This document shows positions 9,671 to 19,032 of a DNA stretch of 64,000 nt, piece by piece. This stretch comes from Scybalousia_A sp964542225 (GTDB taxonomy: Bacteria > Bacteroidota > Bacteroidia > Bacteroidales > P3). The position numbers and the translations under genes are program-made. The stretch is from the NCBI GenBank assembly GCA_964542225.1, contig CAZITO010000003.1:1-64000 (forward strand), in the 5' to 3' direction. The notes below the pieces were generated by a model, which was given only the letters and a program-made list of their open reading frames with translations, was not told the origin of the DNA and searched no databases. Each line of letters starts with the position of its first letter. The stretch's first letter is position 1.

Positions 9671-10102
9671 ATGTACGACTACAAATCTAATTACAATGAC
9701 TTGATTAGTGACTTCAATCTATATCTATGCGAGAGATATGGTTACAGAAAAGAGTGCAGTGTTATGTGGAACGAAAACGGCATCTGCATCAGTATTCACA
9801 AGGGAAGTTTGGATATTTATATCCGCTTCTGGGAGTACAGCGAAGGCGTAGGCAACTACCCCGCCTGGAGCATCATCGCCCGCTACGAGTTCCGCGATGA
9901 ACTGCGAGAGAACCGTTTAGAACTCCTCAAAGACCTTGTACGATTCTTCTAGGAGTATATGCCCCGCTACGGGTATAAACACCTCTGTACCGAAGATGAT
10001 AACTACAAGTATTACCAGACACTCAACCTCCCCTGTATCAAACGCGGCTTTATGGGCTACCACTGCAACTATGGAGCAACACTGAGAGATGTTGATGTAT
10101 AG
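9671..10102 (+). pseudogene. Small unknown protein with an internal TAG
   Basis: ATG at 9671 opens a 93-codon frame ending in TAG at 9950-9952, but the same frame stays open with coherent protein-like sequence (EYMPRYGYKHLCTEDDNYKY) until TAG at 10100-10102. The full reading is 143 residues, acidic and rich in Tyr, with no signal peptide. The internal TAG may derive from TGG or CAG. I do not recognise the family. Its GC content is above that of the chromosomal genes, as for the neighbouring remnants. Confidence 0.5.
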
Positions 10103-10170
10103 GTGATTCCTACTTAAATGACACAGGAGGGGGTTATTGCTCTCATGTGCTGTTTATCAATGATAAAATA

Positions 10171-11038
10171 TCATTTACTATAATCATTACTATCAAATAG
10201 CGATTTCAATTGACGGTCGAAGTCGCTCATAATTTCTATATCTTGTATCACTCTGAACTTCTCATACTCCGTCAATGCTTTTTCTTCGGCTTGTTCGTGT
10301 GTAATACGCCCAGCATCAGGAAGTAAAGCTTTATTATTCAGTTCTATATATCTACTGATAACATCTTTCTAATTAGCCATTGTCATTAGTATATAATCTC
10401 TTGCTCAGAGTTCTGCCATATCTATAAAGGCATTGCTCAAAAGATTAAGCGATTCAACCTCCTTTTCGCTAAGATAGTTTTTGGCTATCGTAACATTAGA
10501 CTTGATGACTCTTCCATCTGGTGCTTTTTTCCAAGTAGTAAGCCCCATATGAGGGCGTTCTGCATCGGCTCAGTCATAGATGATTTCCGCAGCAGTCTGT
10601 TTAGTTACGGCATAGTGCATCATATTCTGCACCGTCTTGAAGAATAGCTTAGTCGTTTCACTATCTTTATTGTAATCAGCACTACATTCGCTATAAATAT
10701 TGCTGATTTTATGATAGTAACGACGCTCCGAAAGGCGAATCTCACGAATACGGTCAAGCAAATCATCGAAATAATCCGCTCCAAAAATATTCTTTCCTTT
10801 CAGTCGCTCATCATCCAATACAAAACCCTTTGTTAGGTATTCTTTCAAAATCTGGATTGACCAAATGCGGAACTGCGTCGCCTCATAGCCGTTCACACGA
10901 TAACCGACAGCAATTACCACATCAAGGTTGTACATCATAACCTCCCTAGACCATTCGTCCGAATGTATTAAAATTTTTTAATTGCATCGGACAAATGGAT
11001 TTCTCCACTTTGCTCAATTTGTCCCAAGTGATAGTTGG
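10171..11038 (-). pseudogene. C-terminal part of a RhuM-family protein, decayed
   Basis: Reading from base 11036 down, NYHLGQIEQSGEIHLSDAIK leads by a one-base frameshift near 10985 into SDEWSREVMMYNLDVVIAVG, then YRVNGYEATQFRIW and the ERRYYHKISNIY region. All of this is characteristic of RhuM-type proteins. The same frame continues through TGA (10570-10572), TGA (10405-10407) and TAG (10369-10371) to TGA at 10171-10173, still recognisable (ADAERPHMGLTTWKK, LNNKALLPDAGRITHEQAEE). The matching N-terminal part ends at about 17119. RhuM proteins occur near restriction systems and on mobile elements; their role is unclear. Confidence 0.75.
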
Positions 11039-12549
11039 TAATTCAGGCACCATTCTAGCGTCCAGTGTTCTGCTATATGCCAACTAACGTCTAGATAGTT
11101 GGTCGTATCCACCTGTGCTGTGATATTCGTCCTCTTCTCCTCTTCTATGGCTGCATCAAACCGTCCGTCTTCATCATTCGGTCTTATGTCCAAATCCGTG
11201 ACAATTGCCACTTTACAGCCCATGCTCTCCAGATTCTGCCTCATGAATATCTTGGCATAGCGCATATAGGCTGTTGACCCTACGTTGATGATACTCACTT
11301 CATGCGCTGTCAAATCTTTCCCCATTCCTTGCGCTATTGCTGGCAGAATAATTTCCTCTGCTCAGCCCTCTACAAGAATAATACCCTTTGCAAAAAACAA
11401 GTTTGCTTTGGTCACATCAAGAAAATGATCTAAAAATTCATAGTTACTTTTGTCTATCTGAGTATATGTTGGCCCCATAGGGAAAACCTTCCCTTCCTTG
11501 CATATCACAACCTGATTAAGATTATCTTCCGATAATACTACCTTCGATGCAAGATTTGGACTATGTGTCGTGATGATAAATTGAGTTCCCTTTTGTTTCT
11601 GTATCGTTTCCAACACTTTCATCTGCGCCTGTGGGGGCAGATGTGCCTCTTCTTCCTCAACCAGACAAAGTTTTATTCCGTTCCATCCCGGCTTTTGCAG
11701 GTGTAGCAACTCTGCTGCCATGTATAGACGATTCATCGTTCCCAGTCCAGGCCTTGTTGTTCCGTCTAGGTTCAGCGATAATTTCTCCAGTATTTCTCTT
11801 ATATGAGACCCCGAAATTGAGAAGGAGGATGCCGTATCCTTTTGGATAAAACTACCAAGGAATCCGTCTATTACTCCTTTGATTTGTTCCTTGTTGCTTA
11901 ATTGCCCATCTTCAGCTACTTCATCCTCAAACCATTGTTTTATCTGCTGGTTTGCTGTAGCTACATAGTTTTCAAATAATTCCTTTCCATTTGCTCCCTT
12001 CTTAAACAGGTCGTGTCCTCCTAGTATCTGAGAAAGCCTACTGTATTTCTTAGCTGTCAGTTCGTTCTCAGCGTCGCGCAGCGGTTTCAAGAATGTTACT
12101 TTTAAGTATTCTCTGGCTTGACTATCTATTGCAGTTCCAGACTCATCCATTCCTGCTCTTATTTCACTAGGCATTGGTTTGTCATCTATCAGTCGCACAC
12201 TATCTATCAGTCGCAAAATGGGTCTTGGGAAATCACCATCCGTCCAACCGAGCCATTCTGTAAAGTGTGCCGCTTCGCTGTTCGTCAAGCCATCTATCAG
12301 AAGTTCTATCCTCAACTCATCAGTTCCTTCATAGAAATCCTCTTTCACCCACATCAACCTTTCGTAGGCATGGGTCTTCAGAACCATCTTGATGGCTTCA
12401 AGTATCGCACTCTTTCCCGAGTCGTTTTCACCAATCAACACATTCACTCCTTTTGTAAACGACAAGTCTAGGCTTGGGTGCTTCAGGTCTATATCACCCA
12501 AAGTCCCGAACTTCCTGAAATTCCAAAGTTTTATTTTCGAAAGGTACAT
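11039..12549 (-). pseudogene. OLD-family ATPase/TOPRIM nuclease, broken and truncated
   Basis: The gene starts with ATG at 12549. Residues 40-47 are the Walker A GENDSGKS of an SMC/RecF-type ATPase. The signature and Walker B region follow (RPGLGTMNRL, LCLVEEEEAHLPPQAQ), then QFIITTHSPNLASKV. The C-terminal TOPRIM domain begins at ILVEG. A TGA at 11362-11364 stands where many OLD proteins have Trp in VEGWAEE. The frame then continues (AEEIILPAIAQGMGKDL, VAIVTDLDIRPND) until it is cut at the RhuM junction at about 11038. Intact OLD proteins are nucleases of anti-phage systems. Both the stop and the missing C terminus argue against function. Confidence 0.8.
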
Positions 12550-12597
12550 ATTTTCTGTTGTTTATTGATACATATTGGAAGTGCTAATTCTATAGAT

Positions 12598-14021
12598 TTA
12601 TGCGTACACAAACAAATCATCTGCAGTCACTTGTGAATGTATATTGTTCATCGAATATGAATTTTTCACAAGGCCGAAACTTGTTATCATTGTCAGGGCA
12701 ATTCCTTTGCGAGTCTTTGTTAACTGACGGAACAAAGCCGCCTTGTTGCGCAGATTCTCCATATATTTCTTGTCAATCGTATATGGACCATCAGAATATT
12801 TTATTTCACAAAGGTTTATTGCCTTATCACTGCGGTCAATTAGTAAATCTATCTGTGCTCCTGAATGTTCGTTAGTGGCAGCTGTGCGCCATGAATATTC
12901 GTTTGTGATTACGCCGCTTATGCCAAGAGCTTTCTTTATCTGTTCTGAGTGTAAGAGGCATACCCTCTCAAACGCGAGACCACACCATACGTTAAAGATA
13001 GATGCCATCTGTATTTTAGACCAGTAATTAGCATCCGTATTCTTCTTGCCTTCCATAAATTTGAAATAGAAGAGCGTGAAATTATCAATAAGCTGATAGA
13101 GGGCATTCTTTGTCTTAGAGCCAATAGCCTGGTAACGTCGGATAAATCCGCAATTTTCTAAATCTTCCAGATATTTAGTAAGTTGACCGTTTGTGGGGAG
13201 ATTGGAATTAGTAATAATCTCTTCACGTGTCATTCCTATCTTCTTTTTAGCCAAGGCTGTTATTATATCCAGATACGGCTCCGGCTGCTTAAAAAGCGAT
13301 GAGTATAATTCCTTAAATTCATTTCCCAATTTAGGCGTTCTCCCAAAAAATAATGTGTCAATGTTTTGTGGGAGACTGAGCGACTTGTTCAGTAGTGACC
13401 AATAGAAGGGAATACCTCCAAATACCATATATGCCCCCATTATCTCTTGCCGTTCTAGAGGCAAATTGATGCTCTTTGCATATAATTCGCACTCATGCAG
13501 ATTAAACGGCTGGAGATGTATCTGATTATTCAGACGATTATGCAGACCTCCTCTGTTTTGAGTATCTTCTTCACCATCCATGATGTTGCAGACCCACACA
13601 CTATAAGAAGAATATCTTTTCGCGCTGATGCCCAGGCATTCCAAAAGTTCTCAAAAGCAGGCATAAAGCTTGATTTTGGACCGTCCATCCATGGCAATTC
13701 ATCCAAAAACACTACCTTTTTCCCTTCAGGTAGTCCTTCAAGATACTGCTCTAACATGTAGAATGCCTCAATCCAGTTGTTTGGGTATGAGCCTCCTTTG
13801 AATCCACGATCTTTAAGAGTAAGATAAAATCGCTGCAATTGCTCCTTTGTCGAAGCCTGTGCCATTCCGGAATAAGTAAATGCAAAGTCATCTTGAAAGA
13901 CCTCCCTGACAAGATAGGTCTTACCAATTCTACGGCGTCCAAATACAGCGACAAACTTAGACTCGCCTGAATCATAGGCCTGTCGAAGTTCTTGTATCTC
14001 TTTCTCTCTTCCTATCAGCAT
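12598..14021 (-). pseudogene. DUF234-type AAA ATPase with a frameshift
   Basis: ATG at 14021 opens MLIGREKEIQELRQ with Walker A GRRRIGKT (28-35) and Walker B VVFLDELPWM, typical of the ATP-binding proteins with a C-terminal DUF234 domain common in Archaea and Bacteroidota. The frame goes wrong at about 13555 (VKKILKTEEV). The continuation, NRGGLHNRLNNQIHLQPFNL, is in another frame, consistent with one A lost from an A run. The second part has the winged-helix region and the DUF234 nuclease-like end (GAQIDLLIDRSDKAINLCEI) and stops at 12598. Without the shift the protein would have about 474 residues. A promoter word and an unusual repeat cluster lie just upstream. Confidence 0.8.
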
Positions 14022-14040
14022 AATAGATTCTGTTTAGGCT

Positions 14041-14049
14041 GCAAAGATA
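14041..14049 (-). promoter_or_regulatory. Bacteroidota-type -7 promoter word
   Basis: TATCTTTGC on the minus strand, 20 bases before the DUF234 ATPase start. Confidence 0.55.
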
Positions 14050-14060
14050 CGAAATTTTTC

Positions 14061-14212
14061 TTACATCACACAGCCAAATCGCATATTTTTACATCACTTT
14101 TGGCTATGTGATGTAAGAAATTCGGGTGCGATCTGGCTCATTGTACAAAGCGCAGCAACGATATTTACTTACATCAGGCAGCCAAATCGCATACTTTTTA
14201 GGCACATTTGGC
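14061..14212. repeat. Inverted and direct repeats upstream of the ATPase gene
   Basis: TTACATCACACAGCCAAA at 14061-14078 is matched at 17 of 18 positions by its inverted copy at 14099-14116. A third, direct copy (14169-14212) repeats about 44 bases of the first imperfectly, including AGCCAAATCGCAT. The cluster lies just upstream of the promoter, so it may be an operator array or a recombination site. Confidence 0.6.
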
Positions 14213-14239
14213 ACCTTCATGGAAGTTATAGTTGGATTA

Positions 14240-14277
14240 GTTCAGTTCGGGCTCTATATATGCCCGATGAACTGAAC
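14240..14277. other. Strong imperfect hairpin
   Basis: GTTCAGTTCGGGC (14240-14252) pairs with GCCCGATGAACTGAAC (14262-14277), leaving a three-base bulge. There is no T run, so a terminator is not obvious; it may be a recombination or replication hairpin of a mobile element. About 110 bases between it and the DUF2971 stop hold nothing recognisable. Confidence 0.4.
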
Positions 14278-14392
14278 CTATGATAGGGGCTGGGGAAAAG
14301 AAAAAATATTTCAACCGAGTTCATTAGAACTAGACTTACGCAACGCACAAAAACATTGCAAAAGATAGCTATAATCTGATTGAGATATATTG

Positions 14393-15406
14393 CTATTTGA
14401 AAGACAATGGTCTAATTTTCATCTCGTAGTCAGATGAACTTTTATCAATATACATTTCAAATTCAGCCAGCCCCTTTTCAAATGCAATTCGATGTAATAT
14501 CTTTTTGTTAATATCTGAAATCCGGGCACCGTAATAAATCCCTACCGGAGCATACTTTAAGTGCGGATGCGAATCAAGCATGTTGTTTGTGTTGATTAAA
14601 CGCCATTCTTTTTCATATTCCCAGTCAGGAGATTTGTAGAGTGAAGACTTAATTGAGTCAAGCATATCTAATCTTTTCACTGGTATTCCGATATTTTTGC
14701 CCAAGCATGAGGCTAACAGGTTGGTTGCATCGAATCTTATGGATGAATATATTACTGGCATTACCATAATATTTCCTGAAGGACTACTTATAAGAGGTCT
14801 CATATCATAAGAAAGAGCAAAACCCTTATGATAATCCGCATAATGCCCCCACATTGTTATAGATGAAATGGCTTCGCTGAAGCAAGCGAATGAGTTACTG
14901 TTACGTAGTTCCACCTCAAAAAAGTGCACTCGCTTCTTTTGTTCATTTACTATTTGTGTAAATTTATCCAGATCGTTAACATCTGGACTGTCCTTCGACT
15001 TCTCTCTTAGAGATGCAACCAGATTCTTCAATAAGTCTGACGGAAATACATTTCTGATATGTTCCGGAATCTCATATCCTTCAATGAGTAATTGACGAAA
15101 CACACTCATTAAAGAAAACTGACTTTGGGGGTCGGTATTTAGAATTGTCTCTAAACTTTGGGCAGTTAATAAGCTGTCGTATGGGTCATTGAAATCTTTG
15201 GCACGAGAGCAAAAAATTAAACCTTTATCCAATGCATTAAGAGAATATTTGTTTATAGTGCGAAAGCGAAATAATAGAGGCGGCATGATTTCCATTAAAG
15301 TATTGCCAATTGGCTGTAAGTATTTAGCAGTATCAGCACACTCTTCTGGAATTGTAGTATTTTCCAATAGCCTATCTAATTTATCCATATTCAATGTATT
15401 ATTCAT
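14393..15406 (-). CDS. DUF2971 domain protein
   Basis: A 337-residue protein with the DUF2971 hallmarks: PLLFRFRTINKYSLNAL near the start, FNDPYDSLL, then SFACFSEAISSITMWGHYAD, GFALSYD and the C-terminal DWEYEKEWRLI. It has no signal peptide. DUF2971 proteins are common in defence islands and resemble ADP-ribosyltransferase-type folds in some descriptions, but no activity is established that I can name. The start lies 9 bases after the recombinase stop, so the two genes are coupled. It is the only uninterrupted gene in this 6 kb segment. Confidence 0.75.
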   Translation of the reverse strand: MNNTLNMDKLDRLLENTTIPEECADTAKYLQPIGNTLMEIMPPLLFRFRTINKYSLNALDKGLIFCSRAKDFNDPYDSLLTAQSLETILNTDPQSQFSLMSVFRQLLIEGYEIPEHIRNVFPSDLLKNLVASLREKSKDSPDVNDLDKFTQIVNEQKKRVHFFEVELRNSNSFACFSEAISSITMWGHYADYHKGFALSYDMRPLISSPSGNIMVMPVIYSSIRFDATNLLASCLGKNIGIPVKRLDMLDSIKSSLYKSPDWEYEKEWRLINTNNMLDSHPHLKYAPVGIYYGARISDINKKILHRIAFEKGLAEFEMYIDKSSSDYEMKIRPLSFK

Positions 15407-15414
15407 ACTATTTA

Positions 15415-16836
15415 TTAGAACACTTCTTCTTTTGCTCCGTTGACGATTGCGTCTATCTCATCGGCGATTTCATCTGATGAGAGTTTGATGTAGTCCATGA
15501 AGGTCTTTTGTGTCTTGTGGCTGCTGACGTGCATCATCTGTACGATGGTGAATTTGTGGGAGAGATACATATTGGTAATGCCACTGCGCCGGGCGGTGTG
15601 GGTAGTGACGCAATCGTAGCGGGGCATCATCACTTCCCCTTTGTCGTTGCGCTCTACCGTCAGTTCTCCGGCTTTCTCCTTTTCTTTCTGTTTCATCGTG
15701 AGCTTTGTCGGCACCTTGACTGCAAGTGTCGGCACTTTCTCGGAGAGGTCTTTCAGTATTTCCTTTATGTACCGGTTCAGAATCTGGTCAACCACCGAGG
15801 GGAGATTATACTCGTATTTCTTGCAGATGGCTTCGAGGTTAGGATTCATTATCGGAATTTTCACCTCGTTGCGGGTCTTTTGTTGGACAAGGCGGATAAT
15901 CGGACTCCCTTTTGCGGTTGTAGTGAAATCCTCAGGCTGGATGTTATTGTAGTCGCTAACGCGCTGACAGGTATAGCAACAACCAACAAGGAATATATCC
16001 CTTACTTGGTCTTTAAGACCCGTCAGCTCCATTTCCGCCAATGCCTGCAACTCGGTTTCGGTAAGATAGATTTCGACAGCCTTGTCGCTTTCCTCAACCT
16101 TGCGTTTGGAGAAACAGCTCAACGCACGGTCATTGTTGTGCAGTCCGTCCTCGTATGCGTAGCCCACCATAGCGAGGAAGGAAACAAGATACTTGTTGAC
16201 AGAACTGCCCATGTAGTCGAGCTTCTGAAGATGGTCGAGGAACTTCGTTACCAACGCACGGTCAACATCCGCCCATGTCAACCTGTAGCGCGGGTCGAAG
16301 CCGTTATAGAGTTTTCGGAAACTGCTCCATGCCTTGCAGCTTCCGGCGGTATAGCGGTTGTTACCGTTCAGCCGTTTGCCGGATTTTATCTCATCGACAA
16401 AACGGTCAAGAAAATTCCAGATATTCGCGCGTTCAGTTTCAGCGGCTATGCGAGCCTTTTCCGCTTCTTCACGTTGCCTTGCAATAGTTTCGGCTTCCTG
16501 CAGACGGCGCACAATCTCGGATTTCTCAGGGTCGGCGATAGCCATTATCTCATGCTTGACTTTTTCGCGGTCAAATTCCGGAGCCTCCATCTCACGTTTG
16601 AGCATAACCTCGATACGACCGAGCTTGTCATGCAGTTTCGGGTATTCCTTACGATGTCCTGCCAATGCGTCCTCGCTCGACACTGCTACTTACCACTCTG
16701 GCACCGACACTCGGAGCCGAGTGGTAAACTGGACATCAATTTTGCGTATAGGGTCTTGCACCCTTATGAAAAGGGTCGCCTTATCCTTGTTCTCGTCTTT
16801 TTTGAGTAGATAGAATCTGGAGAGAGTCTTTGCCAT
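15415..16836 (-). pseudogene. Tyrosine recombinase (integrase) with a premature stop
   Basis: ATG at 16836 starts MAKTLSRFYLLKKDENKDKA, the arm-binding N terminus of Bacteroides-type integrases. TAA at 16690-16692 interrupts the frame after VPEW, about codon 49. The rest (422 codons, possible restart at GTG 16683) has the core-binding domain and a full catalytic set: R in CQRVSDY, HTARRSG, HVSSHK and the nucleophile in TFMDYIK. The sequence is GC-richer than chromosomal genes. It resembles integrases of Bacteroides conjugative or mobilisable elements. Whether the restart product works is unknown, because the missing N terminus normally binds arm sites. Confidence 0.85.
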
Positions 16837-16863
16837 AATAGTATGTAATTTTAGATATAACTC

Positions 16864-16971
16864 AATAGGTAACTTTTTGTCTATTGGTCGAGATTCTCAA
16901 AAGTTCGATTCCCGCCCGATAGGTAACTTTTTTGTCAGTTGGTCGGGATTTTCAAAAGTTTGATTCCCCGG
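16864..16971. repeat. Two 54-base direct repeats in the integrase leader
   Basis: Both units begin ATAGGTAACTTTTT and contain TTGGTCG, CAAAAGTT and GATTCCC. The first runs 16864-16916, the second 16918-16971. An inverted fragment GGAACTTTTCAAAAGTTACC follows at about 16983-17003. They lie between the integrase promoter and its ATG. A related copy is at 31622-31665 beyond the BREX-like operon. They could be integrase arm or core sites. Confidence 0.65.
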
Positions 16972-16973
16972 CT

Positions 16974-16982
16974 GCAAAGATA
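16974..16982 (-). promoter_or_regulatory. Bacteroidota-type -7 promoter word
   Basis: TATCTTTGC on the minus strand, upstream of the repeat-containing leader of the integrase gene. Confidence 0.5.
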
Positions 16983-17091
16983 GGGAACTTTTCAAAAGTT
17001 ACCTATAATTCTTGAATATTAACACCCGAAAACAAATTTAGTTCAGTTTAATTCCTTTGATATATAGGATATTAGTATTTACTACCATTCG

Positions 17092-17640
17092 CTACGATTT
17101 ATTACAATTCACCAAAAATGGTGCTGTTACACCAAACAATTCTGCCATTCTCTGCTGGGAAAGCCAGAATGTATTGGTATCAAAGATGACCTGTACTTGA
17201 GCTTTGCCTCGAACCACCTTGTAGAGAAGGATGGTTGATTCCATACTAAGAGCTACCACTTCGCTCGTCACAGTAGAAGAGAAATACTCATGAGCGACTT
17301 TCATCATCTCCTTATTTTGATCGGCATTCATAGAAATAGCTATACATGCAGCTCGTGAAAGTTTGATGCTTATAACTTCACGTACAGCACCACTTCCAAG
17401 CTCTGACATTTCGGTAAACTCCACGAAGTGCTCTCCAAGATGATAACCCTTCTGTGTTACCCAAGCCTGAGCCTTTGCCATCACACGCTCGAAGTTCCAG
17501 TACTTCCCATAGCCCATCACTCGCGCCAGTTTACGCGAGTTCCATCACTCCTTACCATCAACATCAACTTCACGCAGTTGCTCAAAAAGAGATTGGAGTT
17601 CGGGTACGTTTTTATTGTCTTGGATATTATCTTTGCTCAT
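17092..17640 (-). pseudogene. DinD/BRO-type protein joined in frame to the N terminus of RhuM
   Basis: ATG at 17640 starts MSKDNIQDNKNVPELQSLFE, a DinD-type N terminus. TGA at 17545-17547 replaces a Trp (KE-stop-WNSRKLA), after which the DinD core LARVMGYGKYWNFERV, SGAVREVISIKLSRAA and HEYFS is clear. The same frame then turns into a RhuM N terminus (MESTILLYKV, TFWLSQQRMAELFGVTAP) that breaks off at 17119, where foreign DNA begins. The rest of RhuM is at 10171-11038. Whether DinD and RhuM were one fused gene or were joined by an earlier deletion is not decidable here. Confidence 0.7.
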
Positions 17641-17753
17641 AATCTTTATTTACATATTTATGTCACATTGAAGGCCCCATCATTCTTAGTATTTTTGATG
17701 CTTCCAGCATTATCTCAAACAATCCACTACTGTATATTAAAAACTAAAGATGT

Positions 17754-19028
17754 CTATAATATTGAATGAATATTTAACAGTTGCTGTTTTGCATCATCTA
17801 TATCAAGCTCATTCGCCTCTGCATAATTTTTCATTAAAGTTCCTATCTCTTTAGGTGTTAGAAGATCTTTCTTGTATAAATAGATGAGCATATGGGAAAT
17901 GTATGTTTTATATTTCATTACCATAGTCTGCGTCTTTGCATCCCATAAGAGATTAATCCAAGGCATCTCTGAAATTCTAAATTCAATTTTAGAGAAATTC
18001 TCTATTGCTTCATCTAATTCAATTCGCAACCTTATTTTTGTTTCGAATATAGCCTTAATTAACTTGGGTAATGCAACAGGCCTAAAATACAAAAATCCAC
18101 CTATTTCCTTATTCCGATAATTTAATGCAGCTTTTTTATTATGGCAATTATCAACATATGAATTTACTTCGGGGAGTTTTTTAATAAAAAGATCCCAAAA
18201 GTTTAATAAGTAGCTATAAAAATCATCAATCTCCTGTTGATTAGGACGAAATTTGAGGAATTCAGCTATTCTTTTACCATTATAAATTTTCTTTTGGTGA
18301 TCATTTTCAGACTTATAATAAGTATAAATTATTTTATTAGTCTCATATAAAGTAATCAATGATGTAAATGATTTATCGTCATTATCAGCGAGGGCCTTGG
18401 AACTCTTCTTGTCAATTTTTACATTTTCATTCATAAAAAGTGGACAATTCTCAAGTAAGTCTCTTGTAGAAATGGCAACTACGTCATATTCATCAAGAGC
18501 AATAATATCTCCAAGACTTACAGGCTTAGCATATCTATTTAAAGTTGAAAATATCCTTCTAGTTTTTTCTTTTCCATCTCGCGTATCGTGATGTCCAATG
18601 AAGATTACAGTAATAGTTTCATTTTCTAACAGGTGATTTGAGTTTAAAACGCTCGTAATTCCTTCAACTCGATGTTGTCCATCGACAGGAAATATACGTT
18701 CTTCACCATTAAGATGAAGAAACCCCATAGAATAATGTCTGATACCGTTATACTCAAACTCTAACTCATTCCAAGTCTGGTCTCCATTATACACTGCTAG
18801 AACCAAAGCATTAAAGAAATGTTCCTTTTGAGTCAGAATATATTCAGTTATGCTTTTGTGGTTATCACTCAAAGCTCGTTGCAACTGTTCTCTTAATGAT
18901 TTTGAAGTATGCAACTCTTCATCTGCAGGCTTGACTCTTTCTGCTATTTGTTTAAAGGTAAATGTTGCAGTATAATATGTTAATTCGCCAAGGGCTCCGC
19001 GAATAGCAGGTATATCAATGGCATTCAT
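17754..19028 (-). CDS. DGQHR-domain protein, DndB-like
   Basis: A 424-residue protein with FPVDGQHRVEGI (DGQHR at 116-120), the signature of the DGQHR domain family that includes DndB. In Dnd systems DndB represses the modification operon and influences which sites are phosphorothioated. FSTLNRYAKPVSLGDIIAL further on is also typical of DGQHR/DUF262-like folds. It is the last gene of the operon, 4 bases after the GIY-YIG gene. Its presence beside a PAPS reductase suggests a DndB-like regulatory or site-choice role, which is inference. It is somewhat longer than usual DndB proteins; other DGQHR proteins are not linked to phosphorothioation. Confidence 0.75.
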   Translation of the reverse strand: MNAIDIPAIRGALGELTYYTATFTFKQIAERVKPADEELHTSKSLREQLQRALSDNHKSITEYILTQKEHFFNALVLAVYNGDQTWNELEFEYNGIRHYSMGFLHLNGEERIFPVDGQHRVEGITSVLNSNHLLENETITVIFIGHHDTRDGKEKTRRIFSTLNRYAKPVSLGDIIALDEYDVVAISTRDLLENCPLFMNENVKIDKKSSKALADNDDKSFTSLITLYETNKIIYTYYKSENDHQKKIYNGKRIAEFLKFRPNQQEIDDFYSYLLNFWDLFIKKLPEVNSYVDNCHNKKAALNYRNKEIGGFLYFRPVALPKLIKAIFETKIRLRIELDEAIENFSKIEFRISEMPWINLLWDAKTQTMVMKYKTYISHMLIYLYKKDLLTPKEIGTLMKNYAEANELDIDDAKQQLLNIHSIL

Positions 19029-19032
19029 ATAT

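Larger units (their letters stand above)
11039..17118 (-). mobile_element. About 6.1 kb of foreign DNA that splits a RhuM gene
   Basis: The RhuM N-terminal half stops being homologous after GVTAP at 17119 and the missing C-terminal half resumes at NYHLGQ near 11036. The bases CCA sit at both junctions. The DNA between carries, all on the minus strand, a recombinase gene next to one end, a DUF2971 gene, a DUF234 ATPase gene and an OLD nuclease gene that is itself cut off at the far junction. Because the OLD gene is truncated there, either the insertion was followed by a deletion or the arrangement is a composite. Confidence 0.6.

Noticed and set aside
10558..10568. Third copy of the mnmE-end word (TTCTGCATCGG)
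   Set aside because: Only 11 bases match, and they lie within the RhuM reading frame, where ADAE coding explains them.
15508..16809. 433-residue open frame on the plus strand
   Set aside because: It lies opposite the integrase gene, has no family motif, and arises from the GC-richer codon use of that gene.
16895..16916. tRNA 3' fragment (GTTCGATTCCCGCC) as a tRNA attachment site
   Set aside because: The word resembles a T arm, but the upstream sequence cannot fold as a tRNA and the second repeat unit does not keep the pairing.
9671..17640. Possible recoding of TGA as Trp in the foreign genes
   Set aside because: TAG and TAA interruptions occur as well, TGG is used freely in the same genes, and chromosomal genes such as prmA end in TGA.
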